A DNA stretch of 64,000 bases, taken from positions 1-64,000 of the forward strand of contig DASRFD010000012.1 in assembly GCA_035651715.1 (NCBI GenBank), read 5' to 3'. The position numbers and the translations under genes were made by a program. The notes under the pieces are model-generated. The model saw nothing but the letters and a program-made list of their open reading frames with translations, was not told the DNA's origin and searched no databases. Every line of letters starts with the position of its first letter. Position 1 is the stretch's first letter. The stretch is from Nevskia sp035651715. Lineage in GTDB: Bacteria; Pseudomonadota; Gammaproteobacteria; Nevskiales; Nevskiaceae. This document shows positions 1 through 9,020 of the stretch, in pieces.

Positions 1-1689
1 CTTGTAGAAGGCCAGCTGGTCGGCGTCCTCGGGCTTGTACTTCTGGCCGACCACCGAGTAGATGCCGAGCTGGCGGAACATGCCTTCCATGCCGAAGGTG
101 CGCGCCTCGTCGGGGATGATCGGCACCACGCGCGGGCCGACCTTCTTGTCGCGGATCAGGGCCTGCAGGATCTGCACGAAGGCCATAGTCGTGCTGATCT
201 CGCGCTCGCCGGTGGCGGCGAGCATGCGCTCGAAGATGGACAGCGGCGGGATCTCCAGCACCTCGCCCCTGGCGCGGCGATGCGGCAAATAGCCGCCGAG
301 GGCTTCGCGGCGCGCCTTGAGGTACTTGATCTCCTCCGAATTCTCGTCCGGCTTGTAGAACGGCGCCTTGATCAGGTCCTCGTCCGGCACCGGCACCTGG
401 AAGCGGTCGCGGAACTCGCGCAGGGCCTTCTCGCCCATCTTCTTCTGCTGGTGCGTGACGTTCTGGCCTTCGCCGGCCTCGCCCATGCCATAGCCCTTGA
501 CGGTCTTGGCCAGGATCACCGTCGGGGAGCCGCTGTGCTTGCTCGCGGCGGCGTAGGCGGCATAGACCTTGTGCGGGTCGTGGCCGCCGCGGTTGAGGCG
601 GCCGATGTCCTCGTCGGTCATGGTCGAGACCAGCTTCTCCAGCTCCGGGTACTTGGTAAAGAAGTGCTCGCGCACGAAGCGGCCGCCCTTGGCCTTGTAG
701 GCCTGGTACTCGCCGTCGACGGTCTCGTTGAAGGCCTTGATCAGCAGGCCGGTCTTGTCCTGCGCCAGCAGCGGGTCCCACAGCGAGCCCCACAGCACCT
801 TGATGACGTTCCAGCCGCCGCCGCGGAACACGCCTTCCAGTTCCTGCACGATCTTGCCGTTGCCGCGCACCGGCCCGTCGAGGCGCTGCAGGTTGCAGTT
901 GACCACGAACACCAGGTTGTCGAGCTTCTCGCGCGCCGCGATGTCGATGGCGCCCAGGCTCTCCGGCTCGTCCATCTCGCCGTCGCCGCAGAAGCACCAG
1001 ACCTTGCGCCCCTCGGTGTTGGCGAGGCCGCGGTTGTGGAGGTACTTCATCAGCCGCGCCTGGTAGATCGCCATGATCGGCCCCAGGCCCATCGAGACGT
1101 TGGCGAAGGACCAGAAATCCGGCATCAGCCAGCTGTGCGGGTAGGACGACAGGCCCTTGCCGCGCTCGGTCTCGGTGCGGAAATTGTGCATCTGCTCGGC
1201 GCTGATGCGGCCTTCCAGGTAGGCACGGGCGTAGATTCCCGGCGTGCAGTGCCCCTGCACGTAGATCAGGTCCTGCCCCTGCGGATGCTCCGGCCCCTTC
1301 CAGAAGTGGTTGAAGCCGACGTCGTAGAGGGTGGCGGCGGAGGCGAAGGTGGCGATATGGCCGCCGATGCCGGAATGCTCATGGTTAGCGTTGACCACCA
1401 AAGCCATCGCGTTCCAGCGGATGATGGAGCGGATTTTCCACTCCAGCGCGTGGTTCCCCGGCGAACGCTCCTCCAGGTGCGGCGGAATGGTGTTGATATA
1501 GGCGGTGTTGGGCGAGAACGGGATATAGGCGCCGGACAGGCGCGCCTTCTCCTGCAGGGCCTCGAGCAGGAAATGGGCCCGCTCGGGGCCCGCCTTGTCC
1601 AGCACCGCGGCCAGCGCCTCCAGCCACTCCTGTGTTTCCTGCGGGTCGATATCACCCGTCGTCGCCGGTCCTGGCTCCTGCTTGCTCAT
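1..1689 (-). CDS. aceE: Pyruvate dehydrogenase E1 component, homodimeric type (partial, N-terminal part)
   Basis: Thiamine-diphosphate-dependent E1 subunit of the pyruvate dehydrogenase complex, which decarboxylates pyruvate and acetylates the lipoyl domain of E2. Translation of the minus strand from the ATG at 1689 gives a protein starting MSKQEPGPATTG. It carries the E1 thiamine-diphosphate signature, GDGEMDEPESLGAI followed about 12 residues later by NLVFVVNCN. About 563 residues are present. The family is usually close to 890 residues, so the C-terminal part lies outside the window. The reading frame is clean throughout. The E2 and E3 genes are not in the window. Confidence 0.95.
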   Translation of the reverse strand, partial: MSKQEPGPATTGDIDPQETQEWLEALAAVLDKAGPERAHFLLEALQEKARLSGAYIPFSPNTAYINTIPPHLEERSPGNHALEWKIRSIIRWNAMALVVNANHEHSGIGGHIATFASAATLYDVGFNHFWKGPEHPQGQDLIYVQGHCTPGIYARAYLEGRISAEQMHNFRTETERGKGLSSYPHSWLMPDFWSFANVSMGLGPIMAIYQARLMKYLHNRGLANTEGRKVWCFCGDGEMDEPESLGAIDIAAREKLDNLVFVVNCNLQRLDGPVRGNGKIVQELEGVFRGGGWNVIKVLWGSLWDPLLAQDKTGLLIKAFNETVDGEYQAYKAKGGRFVREHFFTKYPELEKLVSTMTDEDIGRLNRGGHDPHKVYAAYAAASKHSGSPTVILAKTVKGYGMGEAGEGQNVTHQQKKMGEKALREFRDRFQVPVPDEDLIKAPFYKPDENSEEIKYLKARREALGGYLPHRRARGEVLEIPPLSIFERMLAATGEREISTTMAFVQILQALIRDKKVGPRVVPIIPDEARTFGMEGMFRQLGIYSVVGQKYKPEDADQLAFYK

Positions 1690-1768
1690 GAGGCCTCCGC
1701 GTTTTTTGTGCGCTTTGGTGCAAGGGCAGCTAGCTTAATACAAGCCCGGCCCGGGTCGCCGCTTCAGC

Positions 1769-3529
1769 TCATGGCAATGACACGAAGAACACGGCGGAGC
1801 CGGCGGCGAGCAATGCCAGCATGGCGCGCGCAGCGGCGCCGTTGCGCACGCAGGCGATGATGAAGGGCACCAGCAGCGGCACGATGAAGCGGAAGTCGGC
1901 CTGGCAGGAGAACGGGTAGATGATGCGCACGCTGAGGATGCTGGCCAGCCACAGCAGGCTCAGCACGATCCACGGCACTTCACGCCACAGCGGCGCCGGC
2001 GCCCAGCGCAGGCCGCGCAGCCGCGCCAGCAGCAGGAACAGCAGGCCCAGCAGCAGCCCGCCCCAGCCCCAGGCGATGATGCGCTGGAGCTGGCCGTCGA
2101 ACTGGAATTCGCCGCTGAGCGAGGAGCGCAGCAGGAAGTTCCAGAAATTGGTGCGGCCGGTGGCGTCGTCGCGGCTGTCGACCCAGGGGCTGGTGAGGAA
2201 TACCGGGATGTCGAGCGGGATGAGGTAGCGCAGGCCCCGCGGCACGCGCAGGCTGTCATCGAGCGTGCCGATGCTGGCGATCAGCCAGCTCGCGGCCTGG
2301 CCGTGCCACCAGTACCACACGCCGCGCGCCAGGCTCAGCGCCGCGCCGGCCGCCATCACCGCCCCGGCGCCCGCCGCATCCATCCAGGGACGCGGGCGCC
2401 TCCAGCGGCCGTGGCGCAGCAGGCGCAGGCCGACCAGCAGCGCCGCGGCGGCGAACACCGCGCTGGCGCTGCTCTTGCACAGCAGGGCCAGGGCGACGGC
2501 GATGGCCATGCCGTAAAGATGGCGCCGCCGTCCACCGCGCCACCAGCGCAGCATGAACCAGGTGGCGACCGCGGCGGCGGCGTAGAACGGCGGATCGTTG
2601 CCCAGGCGCAGGCCGTGGATGATGCCGGAAGGCCACAGCGCCAGCGCCGCGGTGGCGAGCAGCAGCGCCCCCGGCGAACGGCGCAGGCCGATGCGCAAGG
2701 TGGCGGCCGAGGCGGCGAGGAAGGTCAGCCAGAACGCCAGGGCCAGGCCTTGCAGCGCCTCGGCCGGCGGCAAGCCCAGCCATTCGACCCAGCGCCACAG
2801 CGCCGCGCCGATGACATAGTACAGCGGCGGCTGGAAGTATTCCCAGCCTTGATTGAGCGGCGGCAGCTTCAGGTGGTGTGCGACGTAGCCGACGTAGCCG
2901 AGGTGGCCGCTGCCGTCGTAGCGCAATACATCGTAGTTGCGCGTCATCCAGCTGGTTTCGCCCCAGTAACAGGCCAGCACCAGCAAGGCGCCGCCGAGTA
3001 TCAGGGTCTGCGCGCGGCGCAGCCGGAACAGGAACGCCAGCGCCAGCAGCCAGGGCAGCAGGCTCGCCGCCAGCAGCGGCGTCAGCCAGCCGGGAAGCGG
3101 CCGCAACAGGATGCCGCCGTCGAGGAAATAGTTGTCGACGGTGAATTCAAGCTGGTTGTCGCCGCTGTGCAGCCACGGCGACAGGTCAATGTCGAAGCCG
3201 CGGCGCCAGTCGCTGAGCCCGCCGGGACGCACGCCGTCCAGCGGCACCGCATGGCCGTTGACGCTGAGCGCAGTGAGGCGGTCGTCGGGAATGATGTTCC
3301 AGCGGCGCGGGCTGAACCAGTGCAGCGGCAGCTGCACGATGAGCCGGTTGCCGTTGCTGACCTCGCCGAAGACCCAGGGCATCGTCACCGGGCTGGTATA
3401 GCCGTGGGCCAGCTGCTGCGTCGCCATCTGGCGCGGAAACACCAGCCACAGCGCCAGGCTGAGGCAGAGCAGGCTGGACAGCGCCAGCACGGCAGCGCGC
3501 GCGGGCGTGGATAGCGGGTGGTGCGGCAC
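1769..3529 (-). CDS. Polytopic membrane glycosyltransferase, GT39/ArnT-like
   Basis: A membrane protein of about 586 residues with some ten hydrophobic segments. The first segment (ALSSLLCLSLALWLVF) is followed by a periplasmic loop of about 100 residues. The cytoplasmic-membrane layout, the acidic motif YDGSGHLGYVGY and the QPPLYYVIGA segment resemble polyprenyl-phosphate-sugar transferases of the PMT/ArnT type. The acceptor is unknown. The frame can be extended to a TTG at 3604. The GTG at 3529 is preferred because it puts the first membrane helix close to the N-terminus and leaves a promoter region before the divergent response regulator. It stands alone, reading away from the two-component operon. 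Family assignment is moderate and substrate unknown. Confidence 0.75.
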   Translation of the reverse strand: MPHHPLSTPARAAVLALSSLLCLSLALWLVFPRQMATQQLAHGYTSPVTMPWVFGEVSNGNRLIVQLPLHWFSPRRWNIIPDDRLTALSVNGHAVPLDGVRPGGLSDWRRGFDIDLSPWLHSGDNQLEFTVDNYFLDGGILLRPLPGWLTPLLAASLLPWLLALAFLFRLRRAQTLILGGALLVLACYWGETSWMTRNYDVLRYDGSGHLGYVGYVAHHLKLPPLNQGWEYFQPPLYYVIGAALWRWVEWLGLPPAEALQGLALAFWLTFLAASAATLRIGLRRSPGALLLATAALALWPSGIIHGLRLGNDPPFYAAAAVATWFMLRWWRGGRRRHLYGMAIAVALALLCKSSASAVFAAAALLVGLRLLRHGRWRRPRPWMDAAGAGAVMAAGAALSLARGVWYWWHGQAASWLIASIGTLDDSLRVPRGLRYLIPLDIPVFLTSPWVDSRDDATGRTNFWNFLLRSSLSGEFQFDGQLQRIIAWGWGGLLLGLLFLLLARLRGLRWAPAPLWREVPWIVLSLLWLASILSVRIIYPFSCQADFRFIVPLLVPFIIACVRNGAAARAMLALLAAGSAVFFVSLP

Positions 3530-3652
3530 GGGCGGAGGCTTCCCGACGGCTTTTCTGGTAAGGCAAGGATACCCGCTGGGCCGCCTTTCTCGCAGCTTAC
3601 GCAACGCCGTGACGGGGCGCGGTAAGCTTAAGCCCCGGATGCCGGAGCACCC

Positions 3653-4324
3653 ATGCGCCTGTTACTGGTTGAAGACGATGTGCAGATCGCGGAAAGCCTG
3701 GGGCGCGCCCTGCGCCGCGCCGGCGACGTGGTCGACGTGTACGGCACGGCGCGCGACGCCGAGCAGGCCCTGCGCGCGGTGGACTATGCGATGGTGATCC
3801 TCGACCTGGGCCTGCCCGACCGCGACGGCGGCGCCCTGCTGCGCAGCATGCGGGCGCAGGACAACCACACGCCGGTGCTGGTGCTGACGGCGCGCGACGA
3901 GATGAACGACCGGGTGCGCATGCTCGACCTCGGCGCCGACGACTACATGGTCAAGCCGTTCGAGCTGGTGGAGCTGCAAGCCCGCATCCGCGCGGTGGCG
4001 CGCCGCGCCATCGCCCGCACCGGCGGCGACATCGGCGTCGGCGGCCTGCGCTTCGACCTGGCCGAGCGCCGCGCCTACGCCGGCGACGTGGCGCTGGAGC
4101 TGTCGCCGCGCGAGCTGGGCGTGCTGGAGCTGCTGCTGCTTCGGCGCGGCCGGGTGGTGAGCAAGGCGCAGCTGCAGGAGCACCTGTGCGACTGGGACGA
4201 GGCGCTGACCGACGGCGCCATCGAGCTGTACGTGCACCGGCTGCGCAAGAAGCTGGAGGGCACCGAGGTGGAGCTGCGCACCGTGCGCGGCTTCGGCTAC
4301 CTGCTGCAGCATCCGAAGGCCTGA
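3653..4324 (+). CDS. OmpR-family response regulator (QseB/TctD-like)
   Basis: 223-residue DNA-binding response regulator. The N-terminal receiver domain shows the acidic pair ED at 8-9, the phospho-acceptor in VILDLGLPDRDGG (D51) and the lysine in DDYMVKPFE. The C-terminal winged helix (about 130-220) ends in the recognition region DGAIELYVHRLRKKL. It is the first gene of a two-component operon. The sensor kinase follows in the same reading frame, separated only by this gene's TGA. By family similarity it probably responds to a carboxylate or envelope signal, but the sequence does not show the stimulus. Confidence 0.93.
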   Translation: MRLLLVEDDVQIAESLGRALRRAGDVVDVYGTARDAEQALRAVDYAMVILDLGLPDRDGGALLRSMRAQDNHTPVLVLTARDEMNDRVRMLDLGADDYMVKPFELVELQARIRAVARRAIARTGGDIGVGGLRFDLAERRAYAGDVALELSPRELGVLELLLLRRGRVVSKAQLQEHLCDWDEALTDGAIELYVHRLRKKLEGTEVELRTVRGFGYLLQHPKA

Positions 4325-4327
4325 GCG

Positions 4328-5728
4328 CTGGCCAGCCGCGAAAGCCTGCGCCGGCGCTTCCTGCGGCTGCTGCTGGCGCCGCTGGTGGTGCTGTTCGGCA
4401 TCGGCGGCCTGGCCTGCTATGCCTTCGCCGTGCACTATGCCAACACCGTTTACGACGGCTGGCTGTTCGACTCGGTCAAGTCGCTGACCCTGGTGGTGGA
4501 GCGCACCGACCGGGGGGTGACGCTCGACCTGCCGCAGTCGGCCCTGCGCCTGTTCGTGTGGGACGTGGCCGACACCACCTATTACCGCGTCGTCGGCACG
4601 CGCAGCGGCTTCATCGCCGGGCGCCGCGATTTCCCCGAAGCGCCTCAGGACAGCCGCAAGCTCGGCGACTACCAGGGCGCCACGCTGTTCGACAGCTTCA
4701 TCGACGGCGAGGCGGTGCGCGTGGCCTCGCTGCAGCTGCCGCAGGACCAGTTCGGCGAGACCGTGACGGTGCAGGTGGCCGAGACCAAGAACAAGCGGCG
4801 CAAGCTGGCGCGCGAGGTGCTGGCCAGCGTGCTGCTGCCGCAGGTGGTGCTGATCGGCGCGGCGGCGCTGATGCTGTGGTTCGGCATCCGCCGCGGCCTG
4901 GCGCCGCTGGGCAGCCTGGCGGAGCGGCTGCAGGCGCAGGACCACCGCCGGCTGCAGCCGCTGTCCGGCGACGACGTGCCGCTGGAGGTGCAGCCGCTGA
5001 CCCTGGCTCTGAACGATCTGCTGGCGCGGCTGGACAGCGCGCAGGCGGCGCAGCGCCGCTTCGTCGCCGATTCGGCGCACCAGCTGCGCACGCCGCTGAC
5101 TTCGCTCAAGCTGAACATGGAACAGGCGCTGCAGGACGCGGAGGGTGCCGGCCACCCCGGCCTGGAGGAGGGCGTGATCCCGGTGCTGCGCGAATGCGCG
5201 CGCGCGGTGGACCGCGTCAGCCGCCTGTCCAACCAGCTGCTGCTGCTGGCCCGCGCCGAGCCCGACGCGATCGCCACCACGCCGTTCGAGCGTCTCGACC
5301 TGGCGGCGCTGGCGCGGACCGTCGGCGCCGAATGGGTGCCGCGCGCGCTGCAGCGGAACATCGACATCAGCCTGGTCGTGGCGGGCGAGGCGGTGACGGT
5401 CAGCGGCAACCCGGTGCTGCTGTCCGAGGCGCTGAACAACCTGCTCGACAACGCCATCAAGTACCACCCCGGCGGCGGCCGCATCTCGATCGAGGTGGGC
5501 GCGCAACCGCGGCCCTCGGTGCGCGTCGCCGACGACGGGCCCGGCATCCCGCCGGAGCTGCGCGAGCAGGTGCTGAAGCGCTTCTTCCGCGTCGACCGCA
5601 GCGGCCGCGAAGGCAGCGGCCTGGGCCTGGCCATCGTGCAGGAAATCGTGCGCGCCCACGGCGGCGCGCTGATGCTGGGCGACGGCCTCGACGGGCGCGG
5701 CCTGGGCGCGCTAATCGTGCTGCCGTGA
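4328..5728 (+). CDS. Sensor histidine kinase, TctE/QseC-like
   Basis: Partner kinase of the preceding regulator, about 466 residues. It has a first membrane helix (RFLRLLLAPLVVLFGIGG), a periplasmic sensor region of the two-component-sensor N-terminal type, and a second helix near ASVLLPQVVLIGAAALMLWF. A HAMP-like linker follows, then the H box (DSAHQLRTPLTSLKLNME), N box (LNNLLDNAIKYHPGG), G1 (DDGPGIPPE) and G2 (GREGSGLGLAIV). The first canonical start codon in frame is a GTG at 4385, which would cut into the first membrane helix. The helix and its basic lead are encoded upstream, so a CTG at 4328 is the more natural start. The 3' end overlaps the convergent Nudix gene by 18 bp. Confidence 0.9.
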   Translation: MASRESLRRRFLRLLLAPLVVLFGIGGLACYAFAVHYANTVYDGWLFDSVKSLTLVVERTDRGVTLDLPQSALRLFVWDVADTTYYRVVGTRSGFIAGRRDFPEAPQDSRKLGDYQGATLFDSFIDGEAVRVASLQLPQDQFGETVTVQVAETKNKRRKLAREVLASVLLPQVVLIGAAALMLWFGIRRGLAPLGSLAERLQAQDHRRLQPLSGDDVPLEVQPLTLALNDLLARLDSAQAAQRRFVADSAHQLRTPLTSLKLNMEQALQDAEGAGHPGLEEGVIPVLRECARAVDRVSRLSNQLLLLARAEPDAIATTPFERLDLAALARTVGAEWVPRALQRNIDISLVVAGEAVTVSGNPVLLSEALNNLLDNAIKYHPGGGRISIEVGAQPRPSVRVADDGPGIPPELREQVLKRFFRVDRSGREGSGLGLAIVQEIVRAHGGALMLGDGLDGRGLGALIVLP

Positions 5729-6685
5729 GGCTGCGCCGTCCTGCAGCCGGTCCTCGATGAAGCGGCTCCACACCGCGTCCGGCTGCCACACCGCGAGCAG
5801 GTCGCGCTCCGCGGTCTCGCGCGGCACGCCCTGGCGCAGCACGCGGTAAAGGAAGACGAAGGCGGAGACGCGCTTGTTGGCGGCGCAGTGCACGAACACG
5901 CGCCGCTCGCCTTCGTCTTCCATCAGCGCGCAGAACAGCGCGAAGATCTCGGCCGATGGCGCTTCCCAGGCCACCGGCAGCTGGTGGTAGCGCAAGCCTT
6001 CGGCCTCGACCAGCTGGCGCTCGCCGGCCAGCGCCGCCGGCGCATCCTCCGGCAGCAGGTTGATCACGGTCTGGAAGCCGGCGGCGCGCACGGCGCGAAA
6101 TTGCTCGGCGGTGGGCTGGCCGGCGGTGGCGAGACGCGCGTCGATGCGGCGGAAGTCGCGGATCGCCTGCAGCGCCTCGAACTCGAACGGCAGCGGCGTC
6201 AGGCCGCGGCGCAGCATCCAGTCGCGCAGCGCCAGGCCCGTGGCGGCGGGCCACGGCCGCAGCTGGTCCGGGGCGACGCGGCGGTACTCGACCAGCTCCT
6301 CGCCGAGCACGATCTGCCCCTCGGCGACGACGTGGTAGGCGATGATCAGCTGGTTCATGCGCGGGAACGGGTAATGGCCGACGAACTCGCTCACCCGCGC
6401 CGCCTTCAGCCCCAGCTCCTCCTCCACCTCGCGCAATACGCCGGAAGCCGGATCGGGGTCATCCTTCTCCAGGAAGCCGGTGATCAGCGCGAACATCTTC
6501 GGCGGCCAGGCGCGGTTGCGCGCCAGGATGATCTGCCCCTCGTGCTCGACGATGGCCGCGACCACCGGCACCGGGTTGTCCCAGTGCACGAACTCGCAGG
6601 ACGGGCAGCGCAGGCGGTCCGGACCCATGTCGACGGCGCCGGTCTGCAGCGGCGTGGCGCAGCGCGGGCAGAACTTGTAGCTCAT
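5711..6685 (-). CDS. Nudix hydrolase fused to a protein-tyrosine-phosphatase-like domain
   Basis: 324-residue two-domain protein. The N-terminal zinc ribbon (CPRC..CPSC) and Nudix fold resemble the NudC-type C-terminal half and probably hydrolyse a nucleoside-diphosphate-linked substrate. The Nudix box (GFLEKDDPDPASGVLREVEEE) has Asp in place of the first Glu and one extra residue before REVEEELGL. From about residue 185 the protein continues into a phosphatase-like domain (ATAGQPTAEQF, then VFVHCAANKRVSAF). That domain has a Cys-x4-Arg loop rather than the classical Cys-x5-Arg. The start codon overlaps the stop of the upstream thioesterase (ATGA). Domain assignment is good, but activity of either domain is unproven. 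Confidence 0.85.
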   Translation of the reverse strand: MSYKFCPRCATPLQTGAVDMGPDRLRCPSCEFVHWDNPVPVVAAIVEHEGQIILARNRAWPPKMFALITGFLEKDDPDPASGVLREVEEELGLKAARVSEFVGHYPFPRMNQLIIAYHVVAEGQIVLGEELVEYRRVAPDQLRPWPAATGLALRDWMLRRGLTPLPFEFEALQAIRDFRRIDARLATAGQPTAEQFRAVRAAGFQTVINLLPEDAPAALAGERQLVEAEGLRYHQLPVAWEAPSAEIFALFCALMEDEGERRVFVHCAANKRVSAFVFLYRVLRQGVPRETAERDLLAVWQPDAVWSRFIEDRLQDGAASRQHD

Positions 6686-7131
6686 GTCGGATTTCCATTC
6701 AGGGCGACGAAGGTGCCGCTATGGCGCACGGCCTCGCGGCCGGCGCTGCTCAGACTGCTGTACAGGGTGATGCGGGCGCGGCCCCGCTTGCGCAAGGTCG
6801 CCAGGAAACGCTTCCACTCCTCTGCCGGCAGGCTGCAGCGCGCGGTGAAGTCCGCTTCCACCGGTTCGACGTACTCGCATTCGCTGCGCTGGATGACGAT
6901 GCGCGCATCCAGCCCGTGGCGGCGCAACTCCTGCTGCAGCAGCGCCCAGCCGCTGACGATGCCCAGGGTGGCCAGGCTGCCGCCAAAGGCGGTGTCGCGA
7001 TGGTTGCGGTTGGGCGGCAGCGGCGCGAGCAACTCGATGCGGCCCGCGCCACCGCCGGTGACGCGCAGCTGCATCGCCGCGGTCAGCGGAATGTTGCGGT
7101 GCAGATATTCGGTGAAGTTTTCCGGGGACAT
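6682..7131 (-). CDS. YiiD_C-type thioesterase domain protein
   Basis: 149-residue hot-dog-fold protein starting MSPENFTEYLHRNIPL. The family is the putative thioesterase domain found at the C-terminus of YiiD. The motif HRDTAFGGSLATLGIVSGW is typical and would form the active-site helix, and the substrate would be an acyl-thioester. The frame extends 15 codons upstream to 7176, but the ATG at 7131 agrees with the family N-terminus. The stop overlaps the start of the Nudix-phosphatase gene, so the two are translationally coupled. The CoA or ACP substrate is unknown. Confidence 0.82.
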   Translation of the reverse strand: MSPENFTEYLHRNIPLTAAMQLRVTGGGAGRIELLAPLPPNRNHRDTAFGGSLATLGIVSGWALLQQELRRHGLDARIVIQRSECEYVEPVEADFTARCSLPAEEWKRFLATLRKRGRARITLYSSLSSAGREAVRHSGTFVALNGNPT

Positions 7132-7230
7132 GCGGCGGCTTTTGATCTCGGTATCTGCGGCCCGCCCCGCCTGCATCCGGCGGCGGCCGGCCGGCGGAGG
7201 AGCCTCGCGGGGCAGCGGGCAGCGATCGCC

Positions 7231-7770
7231 TCAATGGTGCTGCTTGGCTCCGGTCTGGCCCAGGTCTATTTCACTTGCGCCATTTCCCATGCTGCTGCGG
7301 TTGATCCCGGCCAGGCCGGCGCCGTTGCAGCCGCTGCCGGCGGAGCCAAGCCGCGGCGTGCCGCCGAGCGACGAGCGCGAGCCGGCCGCACCACGGCCGG
7401 TGGACCGCGACAAGGCACTGGAGCTGGTGGAAGCGCCGAAGCCGCTCCCGCCGTTGAGGCCGTTCCCGCAGGAACGGCTCGACGCCGAAATGCCGCCAAG
7501 ACCGGATGCCTTGACCGTGTTCATCGGGAGCTTCTTGTGGGTTGCGGCGTCCGGGCCGGAAGCCCCCGGCCGCTGCTGGCGATAGGGGTCGTAAATTCCA
7601 CCCGGCGCGTAGGGATTGTCGAACGAGGTATACGCCTGGGAGCGCTTCTGGACGTAGGGGTTGACCGTTGCCGCCGAGGTGCTGCCGCTGCTGATCGACG
7701 CCTGCTGGGCGCCGGCGCCGCATGCGACGAGCAGCAAGGGGATGGCAGGAATCAGGCGACGCAGGGACAT
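7231..7770 (-). CDS. Small Ser/Gly-rich lipoprotein, function unknown
   Basis: 179-residue protein starting MSLRRLIPAIPLLLVACGAG, so it has a signal peptide ending in a lipobox (LVAC) with Cys at 17. GGAGCGGCATC precedes the ATG as a ribosome-binding site. The mature part is low in complexity. A short segment with NPYVQKRSQAYTSFDNPYAP comes first, followed by Ser/Gly/Asn-rich sequence with no recognisable fold. I do not recognise the family. It reads divergently from the SDR gene and lies just downstream of the thioesterase/Nudix pair on the other side. Confidence 0.65.
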   Translation of the reverse strand: MSLRRLIPAIPLLLVACGAGAQQASISSGSTSAATVNPYVQKRSQAYTSFDNPYAPGGIYDPYRQQRPGASGPDAATHKKLPMNTVKASGLGGISASSRSCGNGLNGGSGFGASTSSSALSRSTGRGAAGSRSSLGGTPRLGSAGSGCNGAGLAGINRSSMGNGASEIDLGQTGAKQHH

Positions 7771-7953
7771 GATGCCGCTCCAGGGTGCGGGAGCCGATGC
7801 TAGGCCTTGCGGACCGGCAGGGCAACGGCTACGGCATGGACCGCCGTTCCGTATGACGGTTCCGCTCTGCTCCGAACGCGTGAGGCCGCCGCCGCCGAAT
7901 GCTGGAATGCTGCCGCCGGCCGGGCCCGCTCCGGCGTCGAAGGGAGAGACCGC

Positions 7954-8862
7954 ATGGCGCAGAAATGGACCTTGGCCGAGATGCCGGGGCTGGACGGCCG
8001 CGTTGCCGTGGTGACCGGCGCCAACCGCGGGCTGGGCCGCGAGATCGTGGCCGGGCTGGCGGCGGCGGGGGCCACGGTGGTGCTGGCCTGCCGCACCCCG
8101 GACAAGGCCGACGCCGCGGTGCGGGCGCTGCGCGCCCGCGTGCCGCAGGCGCGGCTGGAGGTGATGGCGCTGGACCTGGCGGACCTGGGCTCGGTGCGCC
8201 GCTTCGCGGCGGAGCTGGCGGCGCGCCATCCGCAGCTGGACATCCTGTGCAACAACGGCAGCGCCATCATGGTGCCCCAGGGCAAGACCCGCGACGGCTT
8301 CGAGACTCATATCGGCACCAATCACCTCGGCCATTTCGCCCTCACCGGGCTGCTGCTGGAGCCGCTGCGCCGCGCCCCCGCGGCGCGGGTGGTGAACACT
8401 TCCAGCATGGCGCACAAGCTGACCAAGGGCCTGGACCTGGACGACCTGCACTACGAACGGCGCCCCTACAAGGAGATGGACGCCTACGGCCAGAGCAAGC
8501 TGGCCGTGCTCAGCTTCAGCTTCGAGCTGGACCGGCGCCTGCGCCGCGCCGGACTGCCGATCATCGCGGCGGCGGCGCACCCGGGCTGGTCCAACACCAA
8601 CCCGGACCAGGGCACCGCGCTGATGCGCTTCTTCAACGGCCTGATCGCGCAGTCCGCCGCCATGGGCGCCCTGCCCTCGCTCTACGCGGCCGCCGCGCCG
8701 CAGGTGCAGGGCGGGGATTATTACGGGCCCGGCGGCATGAAAGAGCTGCGCGGCCATCCGGCGCCGGCGGCCAGCAGCGAGCAGGCGCGGGACCCGGCGC
8801 TGGCGGCGCGGCTGTGGCAGAAGTCGGAGGAGCTGACCGGGGTGCGGTATCTCGATTCCTAG
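7954..8862 (+). CDS. Short-chain dehydrogenase/reductase, retinol-dehydrogenase-like
   Basis: 302-residue NAD(P)-dependent oxidoreductase. The Rossmann cofactor motif is TGANRGLG (about 22-29), with CRTPDK following the second strand, as in NADP-preferring members. The structural motif is CNNGS, the catalytic Ser lies in VVNTSSMAHK, and the active-site pair is in YGQSK. The length and the C-terminal segment GGDYYGPGGMKELRG match the retinol-dehydrogenase/WWOX-like group. The ATG at 7954 follows AGGGAGA. It is a single gene, and its substrate cannot be deduced. Confidence 0.88.
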   Translation: MAQKWTLAEMPGLDGRVAVVTGANRGLGREIVAGLAAAGATVVLACRTPDKADAAVRALRARVPQARLEVMALDLADLGSVRRFAAELAARHPQLDILCNNGSAIMVPQGKTRDGFETHIGTNHLGHFALTGLLLEPLRRAPAARVVNTSSMAHKLTKGLDLDDLHYERRPYKEMDAYGQSKLAVLSFSFELDRRLRRAGLPIIAAAAHPGWSNTNPDQGTALMRFFNGLIAQSAAMGALPSLYAAAAPQVQGGDYYGPGGMKELRGHPAPAASSEQARDPALAARLWQKSEELTGVRYLDS

Positions 8863-9020
8863 CGGCCGGTTTCCCTGGCGCCGATGGCCGTTCCCGGTCA
8901 AGGCCTTGTGCCGATCACCGGCAACTGACGAATCACCACCGGCCGTTACGACTTGCAAGGTAGCTGACCCGCCCCCAGCCTTTGGTTCATGATGGGGGCA
9001 TGACAGGAAGGGGATAGCCC

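Noticed and set aside
3662..5659. A 665-codon minus-strand frame over the TctD/TctE-like genes
   Set aside because: It is a GC-rich shadow frame with His/Gln/Ala-biased composition lying over two well-supported genes.
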